The notes: a model not told the origin generated them from the letters alone. A DNA stretch of 64,000 nt from Mycolicibacterium fluoranthenivorans (GCF_011758805.1 NZ_JAANOW010000001.1:1116001-1180000), one strand, 5' to 3'. Shown: positions 1-9,086, counted from the stretch's first letter. Numbers and translations: made by a program.

Positions 1-803
1 ACGAATCCACCGTGCGTGCCGAGGCCGGTGCGCTGTGGGACGACGTGGTGGTGACCTCGCTGGCGCACGGGCTGGGCGGGCTGGAGTGCCTGTCCGGTAT
101 TCCCGGCTCGGCGGGTGCCACGCCGGTGCAGAATGTGGGCGCCTACGGCGCCGAGGTCGCCGACACGCTGGCCCGGGTGCGTCTGCTGGACCGCCGCACC
201 GGGGCGGACCGCTGGGCGGATCCGGCGGAACTGGGATTCGGCTACCGGCACAGCGTGCTGAAGAACTCGCCGGACGTGGTGGTGCTCGAGGTCGAGTTCG
301 GCCTGGACCCGGCGGGACAGAGCGCGCCACTGCGTTACGGCGAGCTGGCCACGGCACTGGGCGTGGCGCCGGGGGAGCGCACCGATCCGCTGCGGGTCCG
401 AGAGGCCGTGCTGAAGCTGCGCGCCGCCAAGGGCATGGTGCTCGACGCCGACGATCACGACACCTGGAGTGCCGGGTCGTTCTTCACCAATCCGGTGGTC
501 CCGGCCGAGACTTTCGAGCGTATCCAGGCCGCGTGTGAGGGCAGGGTGCCGCACTATCCGGCGCCGAACGGGGTGAAACTGGCGGCTGGCTGGCTGGTTG
601 AGCAGGCCGGATTCGGTAAAGGATTCCCCGGTCCGGGCGCGGCCGCGACCTTGTCGACCAAACATGCGCTGGCGCTCACCAACCGTGGCGGGGCCACCTC
701 CGCGGACGTGATCGCCTTGGCCAGGACGGTGCGGGACGGCGTGCGCAACCGATTCGGGATCGATCTCACACCCGAACCGGTTCTGTTTGGCTGCCGACTC
801 TAG
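1..803 (+). CDS. murB: UDP-N-acetylenolpyruvoylglucosamine reductase, 3' part
   Basis: MurB reduces UDP-GlcNAc-enolpyruvate to UDP-MurNAc in cytosolic peptidoglycan precursor synthesis, using FAD and NADPH. The window opens inside the gene: the frame is open from base 3, so the FAD-domain start is missing. Visible family motifs are [18 protein letters not shown] (FAD site), YRHSVLKN, the SAGSFFTNP segment with the proton-donor serine, [14 protein letters not shown] and LSTKHALAL, ending in PEPVLFG with the conserved C-terminal glutamate. The next gene, an L,D-transpeptidase, follows within 6 bp, so two cell-wall genes are paired. The GTG at 12 is internal, not the real start. Confidence 0.95.
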   Translation, partial: ESTVRAEAGALWDDVVVTSLAHGLGGLECLSGIPGSAGATPVQNVGAYGAEVADTLARVRLLDRRTGADRWADPAELGFGYRHSVLKNSPDVVVLEVEFGLDPAGQSAPLRYGELATALGVAPGERTDPLRVREAVLKLRAAKGMVLDADDHDTWSAGSFFTNPVVPAETFERIQAACEGRVPHYPAPNGVKLAAGWLVEQAGFGKGFPGPGAAATLSTKHALALTNRGGATSADVIALARTVRDGVRNRFGIDLTPEPVLFGCRL

Positions 804-809
804 GTACCG

Positions 810-2147
810 TTGATTCACGTGAGCCCCGCAGGTGAGACGTCCCCGCTAGTGAATCGGCGGCGTGCCCTCACCGTGCTCGCGGTCGGCGGTGCAGGTCTGC
901 TGGCCGCCTGTGCGGGCAAATCGGGCCAACCCCACGCCGAATCCGCGGCCCCGGCGCCGGCCCCGGTGATCACCTACACGCCCGAGGACAAGTCCGACGG
1001 CGTCGTGCCCACCTCGTCGATCGGCGTCGCCGTCAGCGACGGCTGGTTCCAGCATGTGAGCCTGACCAACGCCGAGGGCAAGCCCGTCGCCGGCGCGCTC
1101 AACCCCGACCGCACCGGGTTCAGCGTCACCGAACCGCTCGGGTACGGCGTGCAGTACACCTGGGCGGGGTCGGTGGTCGGCAAGGACGGCAAGGCCGTCA
1201 AGCTGGCCGGCAGCTTCACCACCGTCAACCCGACGACCACGGTCAACGGCCAGTTCCTGCTGGCCGACGGGCAGGTCGTGGGTGTCGCGGCGCCGATCAT
1301 CCTGCAGTTCGATGCGGCCATCGACACCAAGTACCGGGCCGACGTCGAGAAGGCGCTGAAAGTCACCACCACCCCACCCGTCGAGGGCAGCTGGGCCTGG
1401 CTACCCGACGAGGTCGGTGGGTCCCGCGTGCACTACCGGACCAAGGAGTACTACCCGGCCGGTACCACCGTCCACGTGAAGGCCGGCCTGTACGGCGTGC
1501 CATTCGCCGAAGATGCCTTCGGCGCAACGGATTCCACGCTGGACATCAGCATCGGCCGCCGTCAGGTGGTCAAGGCGGAGGCCTCCAGCCACCGGATCCA
1601 GGTGATCACCGACGAGGGCGTGCTCTTCGATTTCCCGTGCAGTTACGGCGAAGGGGACCTGCCGCGCAACATCACCCGCAGCGGGGTGCACGTGGTGACG
1701 GAGAAGTACGAGGACTTCTACATGTCCAACCCGGCCGCCGGGTACACCAACGCGCACGAGCGGTATGCGGTGCGGATCTCCAACAACGGTGAGTTCATCC
1801 ACGCCAACCCGTCGAGCGCGGGAGCGCAGGGCAACACCAACGTCACCAACGGCTGTATCAACCTGTCCACCGAGGACGCGCAGCAGTATTTCAACACCGC
1901 CATCTACGGCGACCCGGTCGAGGTCACCGGCACCTCGATCGAACTGTCCTACGCCGACGGTGACATCTGGGACTGGGCGGTGCCGTGGGACGAGTGGCAG
2001 TCGATGTCCGCGCTGACCTCGCAGAAGCCGCCGGCGGGCATCCCGGCCTCGGCGCCGGCGACGCCCAGTGGCGCCCCGACGCCGACCGCGACGCCGGAGC
2101 CGGTCGCCACGTCGAGGCCCGCGCCGACGGCTACACCCGGCGGTTGA
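810..2147 (+). CDS. L,D-transpeptidase lipoprotein (LprQ / Ldt5 type)
   Basis: Exported enzyme that forms 3-3 cross-links in peptidoglycan. The N-terminus has an arginine-rich n-region (NRRR), a hydrophobic stretch and the lipobox LLAAC, so it is a membrane-anchored lipoprotein. Two Ig-like segments (about 50-250) precede the YkuD catalytic domain (about 255-385). The active site is seen as His331 (EFIHANP) and Cys349 in [11 protein letters not shown] Pro/Thr/Ala-rich tail follows. The layout matches M. tuberculosis Rv0483 (LprQ). The start is uncertain: TTG 810, GTG 819 or GTG 849, all in frame; the homologue's long N-terminus favours an upstream one. The 3' end overlaps the convergent SDR gene by 17 bp. 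Confidence 0.92.
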   Translation: MIHVSPAGETSPLVNRRRALTVLAVGGAGLLAACAGKSGQPHAESAAPAPAPVITYTPEDKSDGVVPTSSIGVAVSDGWFQHVSLTNAEGKPVAGALNPDRTGFSVTEPLGYGVQYTWAGSVVGKDGKAVKLAGSFTTVNPTTTVNGQFLLADGQVVGVAAPIILQFDAAIDTKYRADVEKALKVTTTPPVEGSWAWLPDEVGGSRVHYRTKEYYPAGTTVHVKAGLYGVPFAEDAFGATDSTLDISIGRRQVVKAEASSHRIQVITDEGVLFDFPCSYGEGDLPRNITRSGVHVVTEKYEDFYMSNPAAGYTNAHERYAVRISNNGEFIHANPSSAGAQGNTNVTNGCINLSTEDAQQYFNTAIYGDPVEVTGTSIELSYADGDIWDWAVPWDEWQSMSALTSQKPPAGIPASAPATPSGAPTPTATPEPVATSRPAPTATPGG

Positions 2148-2874
2148 ACCGTCCGTGCGGCGCCTGGTCGCGCGGCCGGATGACGATCTGATCCAGGTTG
2201 ACGTGTGACGGTCGGGACGCGACGAACCCGATGACCTCGGCGACATCGTCGGCGACCAGCGGGGTGATGCCTTCGTACACCTTGTCGGCGCGGTCCTGAT
2301 CGCCCTTGAAACGCACCAGGGAAAACTCTGTCTCGACCGCCCCTGGAGCAATCTCGGTGAGCCGCACCGGTTTTCCGAGCAGTTCGCCGCGCAGCGTGCG
2401 ATGCAGGGCGCCCTGGGCGTGTTTGGCGGAGGTGTAACCGGCGCCGCCGTCGTAGGTCTCGAAGGCCGCGATCGAGGTGATGGTGACGATCAGGCCGTCA
2501 CCGGAGTCGACCAGTTTGGGCAGCAGGGCCCGGGTGACCCGCAGCGTGCCCAGCACGTTGGTCTCCCACATCCAGCGCCAATGCTCCAGGTCCGCGTCGG
2601 CGACCGGCTCAAGGCCCATGGCCCCGCCGGCGTTGTTCACCAGCACGCAGACGCCGTCCAGCGTGTCGGCCAGCCGTGCCACATCCGAGTCGGAAGTGAC
2701 GTCCGCCACAATCGCCGAGCCGCCGATCTGGGCTGCCAGCGCCTCGATGCGGTCGGCTCGGCGGGCCACGCAGACCACGTGAAAACCAAGTGCGGCAAGG
2801 CTTTTGGCGGTCGCCTCACCGATGCCGGAACTGGCGCCGGTGACCACGGCGACGCGGGGGGTGGCTGATGTCAT
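2131..2874 (-). CDS. SDR-family NADP-type oxidoreductase (Rv0484c-like)
   Basis: A 247-residue classical short-chain dehydrogenase. The dinucleotide motif TGASSGIG lies near residues 12-19, NNAG follows in the middle, and the catalytic Ser-Tyr-Lys set is in ITSIAAF and GYTSAKH. The substrate is unknown; similar genes occupy this position next to the ROK-mshA unit in other mycobacteria. The ATG start overlaps (ATGA) the stop of a 7-codon upstream ORF created by a 20-bp tandem duplication in the divergent promoter region. Its own leader shows no Shine-Dalgarno, so translation may be leaderless or coupled to that ORF. Confidence 0.88.
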   Translation of the reverse strand: MTSATPRVAVVTGASSGIGEATAKSLAALGFHVVCVARRADRIEALAAQIGGSAIVADVTSDSDVARLADTLDGVCVLVNNAGGAMGLEPVADADLEHWRWMWETNVLGTLRVTRALLPKLVDSGDGLIVTITSIAAFETYDGGAGYTSAKHAQGALHRTLRGELLGKPVRLTEIAPGAVETEFSLVRFKGDQDRADKVYEGITPLVADDVAEVIGFVASRPSHVNLDQIVIRPRDQAPHGRFNRRV

Positions 2875-2904
2875 ATCCCGAACTCTGGTGTCATATCCCG
2901 AACT
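2869..2904. repeat. 16-bp direct repeat in the SDR / ROK divergent promoter
   Basis: TGTCATATCCCGAACT occurs at 2869-2884 and again at 2889-2904, two helical turns apart. One copy spans the SDR start codon. The other lies about where the -35 region of the plus-strand promoter (TAAGTT at 2918-2923) would be. It could be a tandem operator, for example for the adjacent ROK regulator, or a slippage duplication. Confidence 0.6.
2871..2894 (-). CDS. 7-codon upstream ORF of the SDR gene
   Basis: The minus strand reads MTPEFGI then TGA, and that TGA overlaps the ATG of the SDR gene as ATGA. The ORF exists because the start region TGTCATATCCCGAACT is duplicated with a 20-bp period. A TAAAGT box (minus strand, 2907-2902) sits 7 nt before its ATG, so it could be a leaderless start. 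Expression is inferred, not shown. Confidence 0.35.
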   Translation of the reverse strand: MTPEFGI

Positions 2905-2917
2905 TTAGTTGGCGTGC

Positions 2918-2923
2918 TAAGTT
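2918..2923 (+). promoter_or_regulatory. Candidate -10 box of the ROK-mshA transcript
   Basis: TAAGTT fits the mycobacterial TANNNT -10 pattern. Transcription would begin near 2928-2930, at the GTG of the first leader ORF, so that ORF would be leaderless or nearly so. Prediction from sequence only. Confidence 0.4.
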
Positions 2924-2927
2924 CGCC

Positions 2928-2951
2928 GTGTGTTGCAGACCAGTCCGGTGA
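2928..2951 (+). CDS. Leader ORF 1 (MCCRPVR)
   Basis: A 7-codon ORF starting GTG TGT TGC, with two cysteines directly after the start. Its TGA overlaps the GTG of the second, polycysteine leader ORF as GTGA, so ribosomes could pass from one to the other. The start is at the expected transcription start of the TAAGTT promoter. Short ORFs occur by chance, but the Cys codons and the overlap make this one worth testing. Confidence 0.45.
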   Translation: MCCRPVR

Positions 2952-3013
2952 ACCGCGTTCTCTCGCGGCGTGCGTGTTGTTGTTGCGCATCCCGCCGCGC
3001 CCGACTGCTCTAG
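2948..3013 (+). CDS. Polycysteine leader peptide upstream of ROK-mshA
   Basis: A 21-residue ORF starting MNRVLSRRACCCCASR, with four consecutive Cys codons (TGT TGT TGT TGC at 2975-2986) and a TAG stop at 3011. It lies 76 bp before the ROK-regulator start, on the transcript that carries mshA. Polycysteine leaderless ORFs are described in mycobacteria as cysteine-responsive attenuators of sulfur genes. MshA opens mycothiol synthesis, a cysteine-consuming pathway, so the same role fits here. The seen facts are the ORF and codon run; regulation is inferred. Confidence 0.65.
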   Translation: MNRVLSRRACCCCASRRARLL

Positions 3014-3031
3014 CGGACCCTACGTCCTCCT

Positions 3032-3072
3032 GAAGTCGACGGTGTGGCAGAAGCCCCCACCCTCGAAACTTC
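3032..3072 (+). promoter_or_regulatory. Stem-loop between polycysteine ORF and SD
   Basis: GAAGTCGACGGTGTGG (3032-3047) can pair with 3056-3072 (5+3+4+2 base pairs, a two-A bulge and single mismatches). The stem ends 3 nt before the Shine-Dalgarno AAAGGA (3076-3081). In addition GTCCT at 3024-3028 is complementary to AGGAC at 3078-3082 and could mask the SD. Stalling in the leader ORF could shift this balance. Confidence 0.45.
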
Positions 3073-3089
3073 ACCAAAGGACACCCCCT

Positions 3090-4394
3090 GTGCGTACCGC
3101 AACCGCTTCCGCTTCTGTTTCCTCCGCCACCGCTTCCGCTGCTGCGTCGGTGGCCCACGCCAAGCGCGCCCTGCTCTCCCGTCATCACATCGTCGCCCCG
3201 TCGCTGAAGGTCGCCGATGCGGCCGCGGCAGCCGTCTTCGGGGCCGCGCGGCAGCGCGGCCCGACCGCCCGCGATGCCATCGCCCGCGTCACCGGCCTGA
3301 GCATCGCCACGGTGAACCGCCAGGTCACGGCCCTGCTCGACGCCGGCGTGCTGCGTGAGCGTGCCGACCTCGCCGTCTCCGGCGCGATCGGCCGGCCGCG
3401 GGTGCCGGTCGAGGTCAACCACGAACCGTTCCTCACCCTGGGCCTGCACATCGGTGCCCGCACCACCAGCATCGTCGCGACCGATCTGTTCGGCCGCACG
3501 CTCGACGTCGTCGAGACGCCCACCCCGCGCGGCGCGCAGAACGCCGCGCTGGCCTCGCTGGCCGGCAGCGCCCGGCGCTACCTGAGCCGTTGGCACCGCC
3601 GGCGCCCACTGTGGGTCGGCGTCGCCAGCGGTGGCGTGGTCGACAGCGTGTCGGGCTACCTGGACCACCCCCGGCTGGGCTGGTCGGAAGCGCCCGTCGG
3701 CCCCGTGCTGGCCGAGACGCTGGGTTTGCCGGTGTCGGTGGCCTCGCACGTCGACGCGATGGCCGGTGCCGAACTGCTGCTCGGGGTGCGCCGGCCGGGC
3801 ACCCAGACCGGGACCAGCCTCTATGTCTACGCGCGCGAGACCGTCGGCTACGCGCTGTCGATCGGCGGCCGGGTGCACTCACCCGCCAGTGGCCCCGGCA
3901 CCATTGCCGCACTGCCGGTGCACTCCGAATTGCTCGGCGGCACAGGGCAACTGGAGTCGACGGTCAGCGACGAGGCGGTGCTGACGGCGGCCCGCGCGCA
4001 GCGCATCATCCCGGCCGAAGGTCCGGCGTCGACGCTGACCGCGGTGTTGCGCGCCGCGCGCGCAGGCCACGACGGCGCCCGCGCCCTCCTCGCCGAACGC
4101 GCCCGCGTGCTGGGTGAGGCCGTGGCGCTGCTGCGCGACATGCTCAACCCGGACGACCTGGTGGTCGGCGGACAGGCCTTCACCGAATACCCGGAGGGCA
4201 TGGAGGTGCTGGAACGGGCCTTCGCCGCGCGCTCGGTCCTGCCCTCGCGCGATATCCGGGTGACCGCCTTCGGCAACCGGGTCCAGGAGGCCGGTGCGGG
4301 CGTGGTGTCCCTCGGCGGGCTCTACGCCGATCCGATCGCCGCGATGCGCCGTGCCCAGCTGCGCCGCGGCGAGCTCGTGACGCCCGGGGTGTAG
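3090..4394 (+). CDS. ROK-family transcriptional regulator (Rv0485-like)
   Basis: A 434-residue protein with an N-terminal winged helix-turn-helix (about 60-90, [20 protein letters not shown]) and a C-terminal ROK/actin-like ATPase fold from about 115. It lacks the CxCGxxGC zinc motif and the usual DNDVN sugar-kinase residues (SHVDA is in that place), so it should bind a ligand or DNA rather than phosphorylate sugar. The start GTG 3090 is chosen because AAAGGA lies 8 nt before it; the frame is open upstream. It is followed after 10 bp by mshA, so both probably share one transcript and the polycysteine leader. Confidence 0.88.
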   Translation: MRTATASASVSSATASAAASVAHAKRALLSRHHIVAPSLKVADAAAAAVFGAARQRGPTARDAIARVTGLSIATVNRQVTALLDAGVLRERADLAVSGAIGRPRVPVEVNHEPFLTLGLHIGARTTSIVATDLFGRTLDVVETPTPRGAQNAALASLAGSARRYLSRWHRRRPLWVGVASGGVVDSVSGYLDHPRLGWSEAPVGPVLAETLGLPVSVASHVDAMAGAELLLGVRRPGTQTGTSLYVYARETVGYALSIGGRVHSPASGPGTIAALPVHSELLGGTGQLESTVSDEAVLTAARAQRIIPAEGPASTLTAVLRAARAGHDGARALLAERARVLGEAVALLRDMLNPDDLVVGGQAFTEYPEGMEVLERAFAARSVLPSRDIRVTAFGNRVQEAGAGVVSLGGLYADPIAAMRRAQLRRGELVTPGV

Positions 4395-4404
4395 ACATGT
4401 CAGT

Positions 4405-5760
4405 GTGCGTCCTTCAAGCGATCTGAGCACCGCAGGTCCGTCGGCCAAACGAGTGGCGGTGCTGTCGGTGCACACCTCACCGCTGGCCCAACCGGGCACC
4501 GGGGATGCCGGCGGGATGAACGTCTACGTGCTGCAGACGGCCCTTGAGATGGCGCGGCGCGGTGTCGAGGTGGAGATCTTCACCCGGGCCACCTCGTCGA
4601 CGGACGAACCCGTCGTGCGGGTGGCCCCCGGGGTGCTGGTGCGCAACGTGGTCGCCGGACCGTTCGAAGGCCTGGACAAGACGGATCTGCCGACGCAGCT
4701 GTGCGCGTTCACGGCCGGAGTGCTGCGGGCCGAGGCCAACCATGAACCCGGCTACTACGACATCGTGCACTCGCATTATTGGCTGTCCGGGCAGGTCGGC
4801 TGGCTCGCCAGGGATCGCTGGGCCGTGCCGCTGGTGCACACCGCGCACACGCTGGCCGCGGTGAAGAATGCGGCGCTGGCGCAGGGCGACGTCCCGGAGC
4901 CCGCCATGCGTGCGATCGGCGAACAACAGGTGGTCGACGAGGCCGACCGTCTCATCGTCAACACCGAAATCGAAGCAGAGCAACTGGTTTCGCTGCATCA
5001 CGCGGATCGGGCGCAGATCGACGTCGTGCACCCCGGCGTCGATCTCGGCGTCTTCACCCCGGGGGACAAGTCCGCCGCGCGGGCCGCGGTCGGGCTGGAC
5101 CCGGCCGAACGGATCGTGGCGTTCGTGGGCCGGATCCAGCCGTTGAAGGCGCCCGATGTGCTGCTGCGTGCGGCGGCGAGGGTGGCGGAGGGCAGGAGCG
5201 AAGCGACCGGGGAAGGTGGACGCCTGCGCGTGGTGGTGGCCGGCGGACCGTCCGGATCCGGTCTGGCGGCTCCCGACGGTTTGATCCGGCTGGCCGACGA
5301 ACTCGGTATCGCCGACCGCATCACCTTCCTGCCGCCGCAGTCCCGCGAACAGCTCGTCGATGTCTACCGGGCGGCCGACCTGGTCGCGGTGCCGAGCTAT
5401 TCCGAATCCTTCGGGCTGGTCGCGGTCGAGGCGCAGGCCTGCGGCACGCCCGTGGTGGCCGCCGCGGTCGGTGGTCTGCCGGTGGCGGTCCGTGACGGTG
5501 TCACCGGCACGCTGGTCGACGGGCACGACCCGCAGGACTGGGCGACCGCCATCGACGCACTGTTGGCCGGCGGGCCGGAGCGGATGCGTGCCGCCGCCAT
5601 CGCCCATGCCGCCACGTTCTCCTGGGCGCATTCCGTCGACGCCCTGCTGGCCAGCTACGGGCGGGCGATCGGTGACTACCGCGCGCGGCACCCGCACCGC
5701 GACGGCGCGGCACGGCGCAGCGGCCGGCGGTTCACGATGCGCAGGGGGGTGCGGGCATGA
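4405..5760 (+). CDS. mshA: D-inositol-3-phosphate glycosyltransferase
   Basis: First committed enzyme of mycothiol synthesis: transfers GlcNAc from UDP-GlcNAc to 1-L-myo-inositol 1-phosphate. A GT-B fold, family GT4 protein of 451 residues. Seen are [11 protein letters not shown] near residues 31-41, the [14 protein letters not shown] and [11 protein letters not shown] segments, [10 protein letters not shown] and the donor-site EX7E motif in ESFGLVAVE (about 334-342). The stretch [11 protein letters not shown] (about 261-271) between conserved blocks is encoded by a copy of a dispersed short repeat and looks like an in-frame insertion relative to the M. tuberculosis protein as I recall it. 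GTG 4405 is the start; the 3' end overlaps a small ORF by ATGA. Confidence 0.96.
   Translation: MRPSSDLSTAGPSAKRVAVLSVHTSPLAQPGTGDAGGMNVYVLQTALEMARRGVEVEIFTRATSSTDEPVVRVAPGVLVRNVVAGPFEGLDKTDLPTQLCAFTAGVLRAEANHEPGYYDIVHSHYWLSGQVGWLARDRWAVPLVHTAHTLAAVKNAALAQGDVPEPAMRAIGEQQVVDEADRLIVNTEIEAEQLVSLHHADRAQIDVVHPGVDLGVFTPGDKSAARAAVGLDPAERIVAFVGRIQPLKAPDVLLRAAARVAEGRSEATGEGGRLRVVVAGGPSGSGLAAPDGLIRLADELGIADRITFLPPQSREQLVDVYRAADLVAVPSYSESFGLVAVEAQACGTPVVAAAVGGLPVAVRDGVTGTLVDGHDPQDWATAIDALLAGGPERMRAAAIAHAATFSWAHSVDALLASYGRAIGDYRARHPHRDGAARRSGRRFTMRRGVRA
5191..5213 (+). repeat. Dispersed short GC repeat, copy in mshA
   Basis: GGAGCGAAGCGACCGGGGA, inside the mshA reading frame. Related copies are at 5766, 13085, 19258, 40061, 40088 and 55791. 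Confidence 0.55.
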
Positions 5761-5810
5761 CCGAAGTCGAGCGCGAGCGAGGACCGCAGCGAGTGGGAGA
5801 CGAGTATTGA
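5757..5810 (+). CDS. 17-residue ORF linking mshA and ybjN-like gene
   Basis: [17 protein letters not shown] begins at an ATG that overlaps the mshA stop (ATGA) and ends at a TGA overlapping the TTG start of the next gene (TTGA). Most of it is a copy of the dispersed GAGCG/CAGCGA repeat. The likely history is that the downstream gene once started at 5757 and the repeat insertion split off this ORF. Function, if any, would be translational coupling. Confidence 0.35.
   Translation: MTEVERERGPQRVGDEY
5766..5798 (+). repeat. Dispersed short GC repeat, mshA-ybjN junction
   Basis: Variant in which GAGCGCGAGCGAGGACC is followed by GCAGCGAGTGGGAG; forms most of the 17-residue ORF at 5757. Confidence 0.5.
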
Positions 5811-6313
5811 GTAGCGTGCAACAGCTCATCGAGGCGACGCTGCAGGAGCACGAGCTCGAGTACACCCACCACAAGGGCAGCCACGGCGGGTTGCCCGGCC
5901 TGGTGGTCGCGTTGCCGGGGGAACGGCGGCTCAAGACGAACACCATCCTGAGCATCGGTGAGCACTCGGTGCGGGTCGAGGCGTTCGTCTGCCGCAAGCC
6001 GGACGAGAACTTCGAAGCCGTGTACCGGTTCCTGCTCAAGCGCAACCGCCGGCTCTACGGCGTGGCCTACACCCTGGACAACCTCGGCGATATCTACCTG
6101 GTGGGCCGGATGGCACTGGAATCCGTCACCGCCGATGAGCTCGACCGGGTGCTGGGTCAAGTCCTCGAAGCCGTCGACTCCGACTTCAACACCTTGCTGG
6201 AGTTGGGTTTTCGCTCGTCCATCGAGAAGGAGTGGGAGTGGCGGGTGGCCCGCGGCGAGTCGCTGAAGAACCTGCAGGCTTTCGCTCATCTCATCGACGA
6301 TGACGGTGACTGA
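5807..6313 (+). CDS. YbjN-domain protein (Rv0487-like)
   Basis: A 168-residue cytosolic protein with a YbjN / type III secretion chaperone-like fold, seen in [45 protein letters not shown] and [20 protein letters not shown] segments. Its molecular role is not known. The start is TTG 5807 or GTG 5816; TTG overlaps the stop of the small repeat-derived ORF after mshA. It lies between mshA and gpmA on one strand with short gaps and is probably cotranscribed. Confidence 0.85.
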   Translation: MSSVQQLIEATLQEHELEYTHHKGSHGGLPGLVVALPGERRLKTNTILSIGEHSVRVEAFVCRKPDENFEAVYRFLLKRNRRLYGVAYTLDNLGDIYLVGRMALESVTADELDRVLGQVLEAVDSDFNTLLELGFRSSIEKEWEWRVARGESLKNLQAFAHLIDDDGD

Positions 6314-6327
6314 CCCGCTGTGACAGG

Positions 6328-7080
6328 ATGAGCGACATGGCGAACCTGATCCTGCTGCGCCACGGCGAGAGCCAGTGGAACGAGAAGAACCTGTTCACCG
6401 GATGGGTCGATGTCGACCTCACCGACAAGGGTCGGGCCCAGGCGGTGCGTGGCGGCGAGCTGATCGCCGAGCAGGGTGTCCTCCCGGACGTGCTGTACAC
6501 CTCGCTGCTGCGCCGGGCCATCATCACCGCCAACCTCGCGCTGGAGGCCGCCGACCGGCTGTGGATCCCCGTGCACCGCGACTGGCGCCTCAACGAGCGG
6601 CACTACGGCGCGCTGCAGGGTCTGGACAAGGCCGAGACGCTGGCCAAGTACGGCGAGGAGCAGTTCATGGCCTGGCGGCGCAGCTACGACACGCCGCCGC
6701 CGCCCATCGAGAAGGGCAGCGAGTTCAGCCAGGATGCCGACCCGCGCTACGCCGATATCGGTGGCGGGCCGCTGACCGAATGCCTGGCCGATGTGGTGGC
6801 GCGGTTCGTCCCGTACTACGAGCAGGCCATCGTGCCCGACCTGTTGGCCGGCAAGACCGTGCTGATCGTCGCGCACGGCAATTCACTTCGTGCCCTGGTC
6901 AAGTACCTGGACGGGATGTCCGACGCCGATATCGTCGGCCTGAACATCCCGACCGGCATCCCGCTGCTCTACGAGCTGGACGCGGACCTCAAGCCGACGG
7001 TGCCCGGCGGACGGTACCTGGACCCGGAGGCCGCGGCAGCGGGTGCCGCCGCGGTGGCTGCGCAGGGTGCCAAGAAGTAA
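6328..7080 (+). CDS. gpmA: 2,3-bisphosphoglycerate-dependent phosphoglycerate mutase
   Basis: Interconverts 3- and 2-phosphoglycerate in glycolysis and gluconeogenesis. The phospho-histidine motif LLRHGES is at residues 9-15, [15 protein letters not shown] follows, and [16 protein letters not shown] and the second histidine in IVAHGNSLR complete the active site. The length, 250 residues, is normal for dPGM. ATG 6328 is used; ATG 6337 has AGGATGAG just before it and gives a start closer to known homologues. The C-terminus is an Ala/Gly-rich tail. Confidence 0.95.
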   Translation: MSDMANLILLRHGESQWNEKNLFTGWVDVDLTDKGRAQAVRGGELIAEQGVLPDVLYTSLLRRAIITANLALEAADRLWIPVHRDWRLNERHYGALQGLDKAETLAKYGEEQFMAWRRSYDTPPPPIEKGSEFSQDADPRYADIGGGPLTECLADVVARFVPYYEQAIVPDLLAGKTVLIVAHGNSLRALVKYLDGMSDADIVGLNIPTGIPLLYELDADLKPTVPGGRYLDPEAAAAGAAAVAAQGAKK

Positions 7081-7094
7081 TCCGGCAAATAGCC

Positions 7095-7122
7095 GGTTAA
7101 CTCAGGTGAACGCGGGCCGAAC
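7095..7122 (+). promoter_or_regulatory. Candidate RegX3 box before senX3
   Basis: Three half-sites GGTTAAC (7095), GGTGAAC (7105) and GCCGAAC (7116) lie 10 and 11 bp apart, the direct-repeat spacing used by PhoB/OmpR-type regulators. RegX3 is known to act on its own operon and on phosphate genes. A similar pair precedes pit at 53183. Confidence 0.5.
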
Positions 7123-7203
7123 TCCTGTGTTTGCTTGTGTGACTTGTCCCGATTTGGCCTCACGCTGCTGGGATGGCGTTCACCGGATGCGTACGATTTC
7201 CGC

Positions 7204-8391
7204 GTGAGTGTGGCCTCCGTGCTGCTGCTGACAGCAGCCGTGTCGCTGCTCGCGCTCGGAGTCGGCGTGGCGGCGGGAGCCGTCATCTCCCGGGTGCGGC
7301 AGCAACGGCGTGCACGTCGTGAGGCGGAGCAGGGCGGCATCACCGTGTCCCAGATGCTCAGTCATGTGGTGGGGCTTTCGCCGATGGGCATCGTCGTGGT
7401 CGACGCGTTCCGCGATGTCGTCTACATGAACGAGCAGGCGGCCGAACTGGGCCTGGTACGTGACCGGTTGCTCGACGAACGCGCCTGGCAGGCCGTGCAA
7501 CGCTGCCTGTCCAGCGGCGACGATGTCGATATCGACCTGTCGCCCCGCAAACGCACCCCCACCGGACGATCCGGCCTGTCGGTGCGTGGTCACGTGCGGC
7601 TGCTCACCGAGGAAGACCGGCGCTTCGCCGTCGTGTTCGTCGGGGATCAGTCCGAGCAGGCGCGGATGGAGGCCACCCGGCGGGACTTCGTCGCCAACGT
7701 CAGCCATGAGCTCAAGACCCCGGTGGGCGCCATGGGGGTGCTCGCCGAGGCGCTGCAGGCGTCCGCCGACGACCCCGAGACCGTGCGCCGGTTCGCCGAC
7801 AAGATGCTCGTCGAATCCCACCGGCTGGCCAGCATGGTGGGCGAACTGATCGAACTGTCCCGGTTGCAGGGCGCCGAACCCCTGCCCGACCTGGAGGTCG
7901 TCGAAGTCGACACCGTCGTCTCGGAGGCGCTGTCCCGGCACAAGGTGTCCGCCGATATGGCCGATATCGCCATCACCACCGACGCGCCGACCGGTTACCG
8001 CGTCCTGGGCGACCAGGGTCTGCTGGTGACCGCCATCGCGAACCTGGTGTCCAATGCGATCGCGTACTCCCCGCACGGCTCGGGTGTGTCGATCAGCCGG
8101 CGCAGGCGCGGTAACGATATCGAGATCGCCGTCACCGATCGCGGTATCGGCATCGCCCGCGCCGATCAGGAGCGGGTCTTCGAACGGTTCTTCCGGGTGG
8201 ACAAGGCGCGATCGCGGGCCACCGGAGGCACCGGTCTGGGGCTGGCGATCGTCAAGCATGTCGCCGCCAACCACAACGGCACCATCCGGCTGTGGAGTCA
8301 GCCGGGCACCGGCTCGACGTTCACCCTGTCGATTCCCGCATACCCCGACACCGACGACGACTCGTACGAACGAGATCACCGAGAGGATTAG
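7204..8391 (+). CDS. senX3: Phosphate-responsive sensor histidine kinase
   Basis: Membrane sensor that, with RegX3, controls the phosphate-starvation response. A 395-residue protein with one clear N-terminal membrane segment (about 4-30), a PAS-like region (about 50-140), the DHp motif NVSHELKTP with phospho-acceptor His168, and the ATPase domain with [10 protein letters not shown] (N box), DRGIGI (G1), ERFFR and [11 protein letters not shown] (G2). GTG 7204 is chosen because the hydrophobic segment follows at once; the open frame runs to 7135. regX3 starts 8 bp after the stop. Confidence 0.95.
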   Translation: MSVASVLLLTAAVSLLALGVGVAAGAVISRVRQQRRARREAEQGGITVSQMLSHVVGLSPMGIVVVDAFRDVVYMNEQAAELGLVRDRLLDERAWQAVQRCLSSGDDVDIDLSPRKRTPTGRSGLSVRGHVRLLTEEDRRFAVVFVGDQSEQARMEATRRDFVANVSHELKTPVGAMGVLAEALQASADDPETVRRFADKMLVESHRLASMVGELIELSRLQGAEPLPDLEVVEVDTVVSEALSRHKVSADMADIAITTDAPTGYRVLGDQGLLVTAIANLVSNAIAYSPHGSGVSISRRRRGNDIEIAVTDRGIGIARADQERVFERFFRVDKARSRATGGTGLGLAIVKHVAANHNGTIRLWSQPGTGSTFTLSIPAYPDTDDDSYERDHRED

Positions 8392-8399
8392 CAATACCG

Positions 8400-9086
8400 A
8401 TGACCAGTGTCCTGATCGTAGAAGACGAAGAATCCCTGGCCGATCCGTTGGCCTTTCTGCTGCGCAAGGAGGGGTTCGAGGCCACGGTGGTCTCCGACGG
8501 CCCGTCGGCTCTCGCGGAGTTCGAGCGGGTGGGCGCGGATATCGTCCTGCTGGACCTGATGCTGCCGGGGATGAGTGGCACCGATGTCTGTAAGCAGCTG
8601 CGCTCCCGGTCCAGCGTGCCGGTCATCATGGTGACCGCGCGGGACAGTGAGATCGACAAGGTGGTCGGCCTCGAGCTGGGTGCCGACGATTACGTCACCA
8701 AGCCGTACTCGGCCCGTGAGCTCATCGCCCGTATCCGCGCGGTGCTGCGGCGCGGTACCGACAACGAAGAGGCCGGGTCCGGTGACGGAGTGCTGGAGGC
8801 AGGCCCCGTCCGGATGGACGTGGAGCGCCATGTGGTCAGCGTGAACGGTGAGGCGATCACGCTTCCGCTCAAGGAGTTCGACCTGCTGGAGTACCTGATG
8901 CGCAACAGCGGCCGGGTGCTGACCCGTGGCCAGCTGATCGACCGGGTCTGGGGTGCGGACTACGTCGGTGACACCAAGACCCTCGATGTGCATGTCAAGC
9001 GGCTGCGCAGCAAGATCGAGGCCGACCCGGCGAACCCGGTGCACTTGGTGACGGTGCGTGGGCTGGGCTACAAGCTCGAAGGGTAA
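8400..9086 (+). CDS. regX3: Two-component response regulator
   Basis: OmpR/PhoB-type regulator partnered with SenX3. The 228-residue protein has an acidic pocket (ED at 8-9), phospho-acceptor Asp52 in LLDLMLPGMSG, VTARD, the switch lysine in YVTKPYSARE, and a C-terminal winged helix ending GDTKTLDVHVKRLRSKIE. SD GAGAGGA lies at 8381-8387. The gap to senX3 is only 8 bp: the tandem MIRU-type repeats reported between these genes in M. tuberculosis are absent here. Confidence 0.96.
   Translation: MTSVLIVEDEESLADPLAFLLRKEGFEATVVSDGPSALAEFERVGADIVLLDLMLPGMSGTDVCKQLRSRSSVPVIMVTARDSEIDKVVGLELGADDYVTKPYSARELIARIRAVLRRGTDNEEAGSGDGVLEAGPVRMDVERHVVSVNGEAITLPLKEFDLLEYLMRNSGRVLTRGQLIDRVWGADYVGDTKTLDVHVKRLRSKIEADPANPVHLVTVRGLGYKLEG

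Noticed and set aside
4477..6045. 522-codon minus-strand open frame opposite mshA
   Set aside because: Low-complexity translation, no SD; mshA is certain.
7178..7184. GTTCACC near the senX3 start as a further RegX3 half-site
   Set aside because: Single, inverted and out of the 11-bp phase of the three half-sites at 7095-7122.
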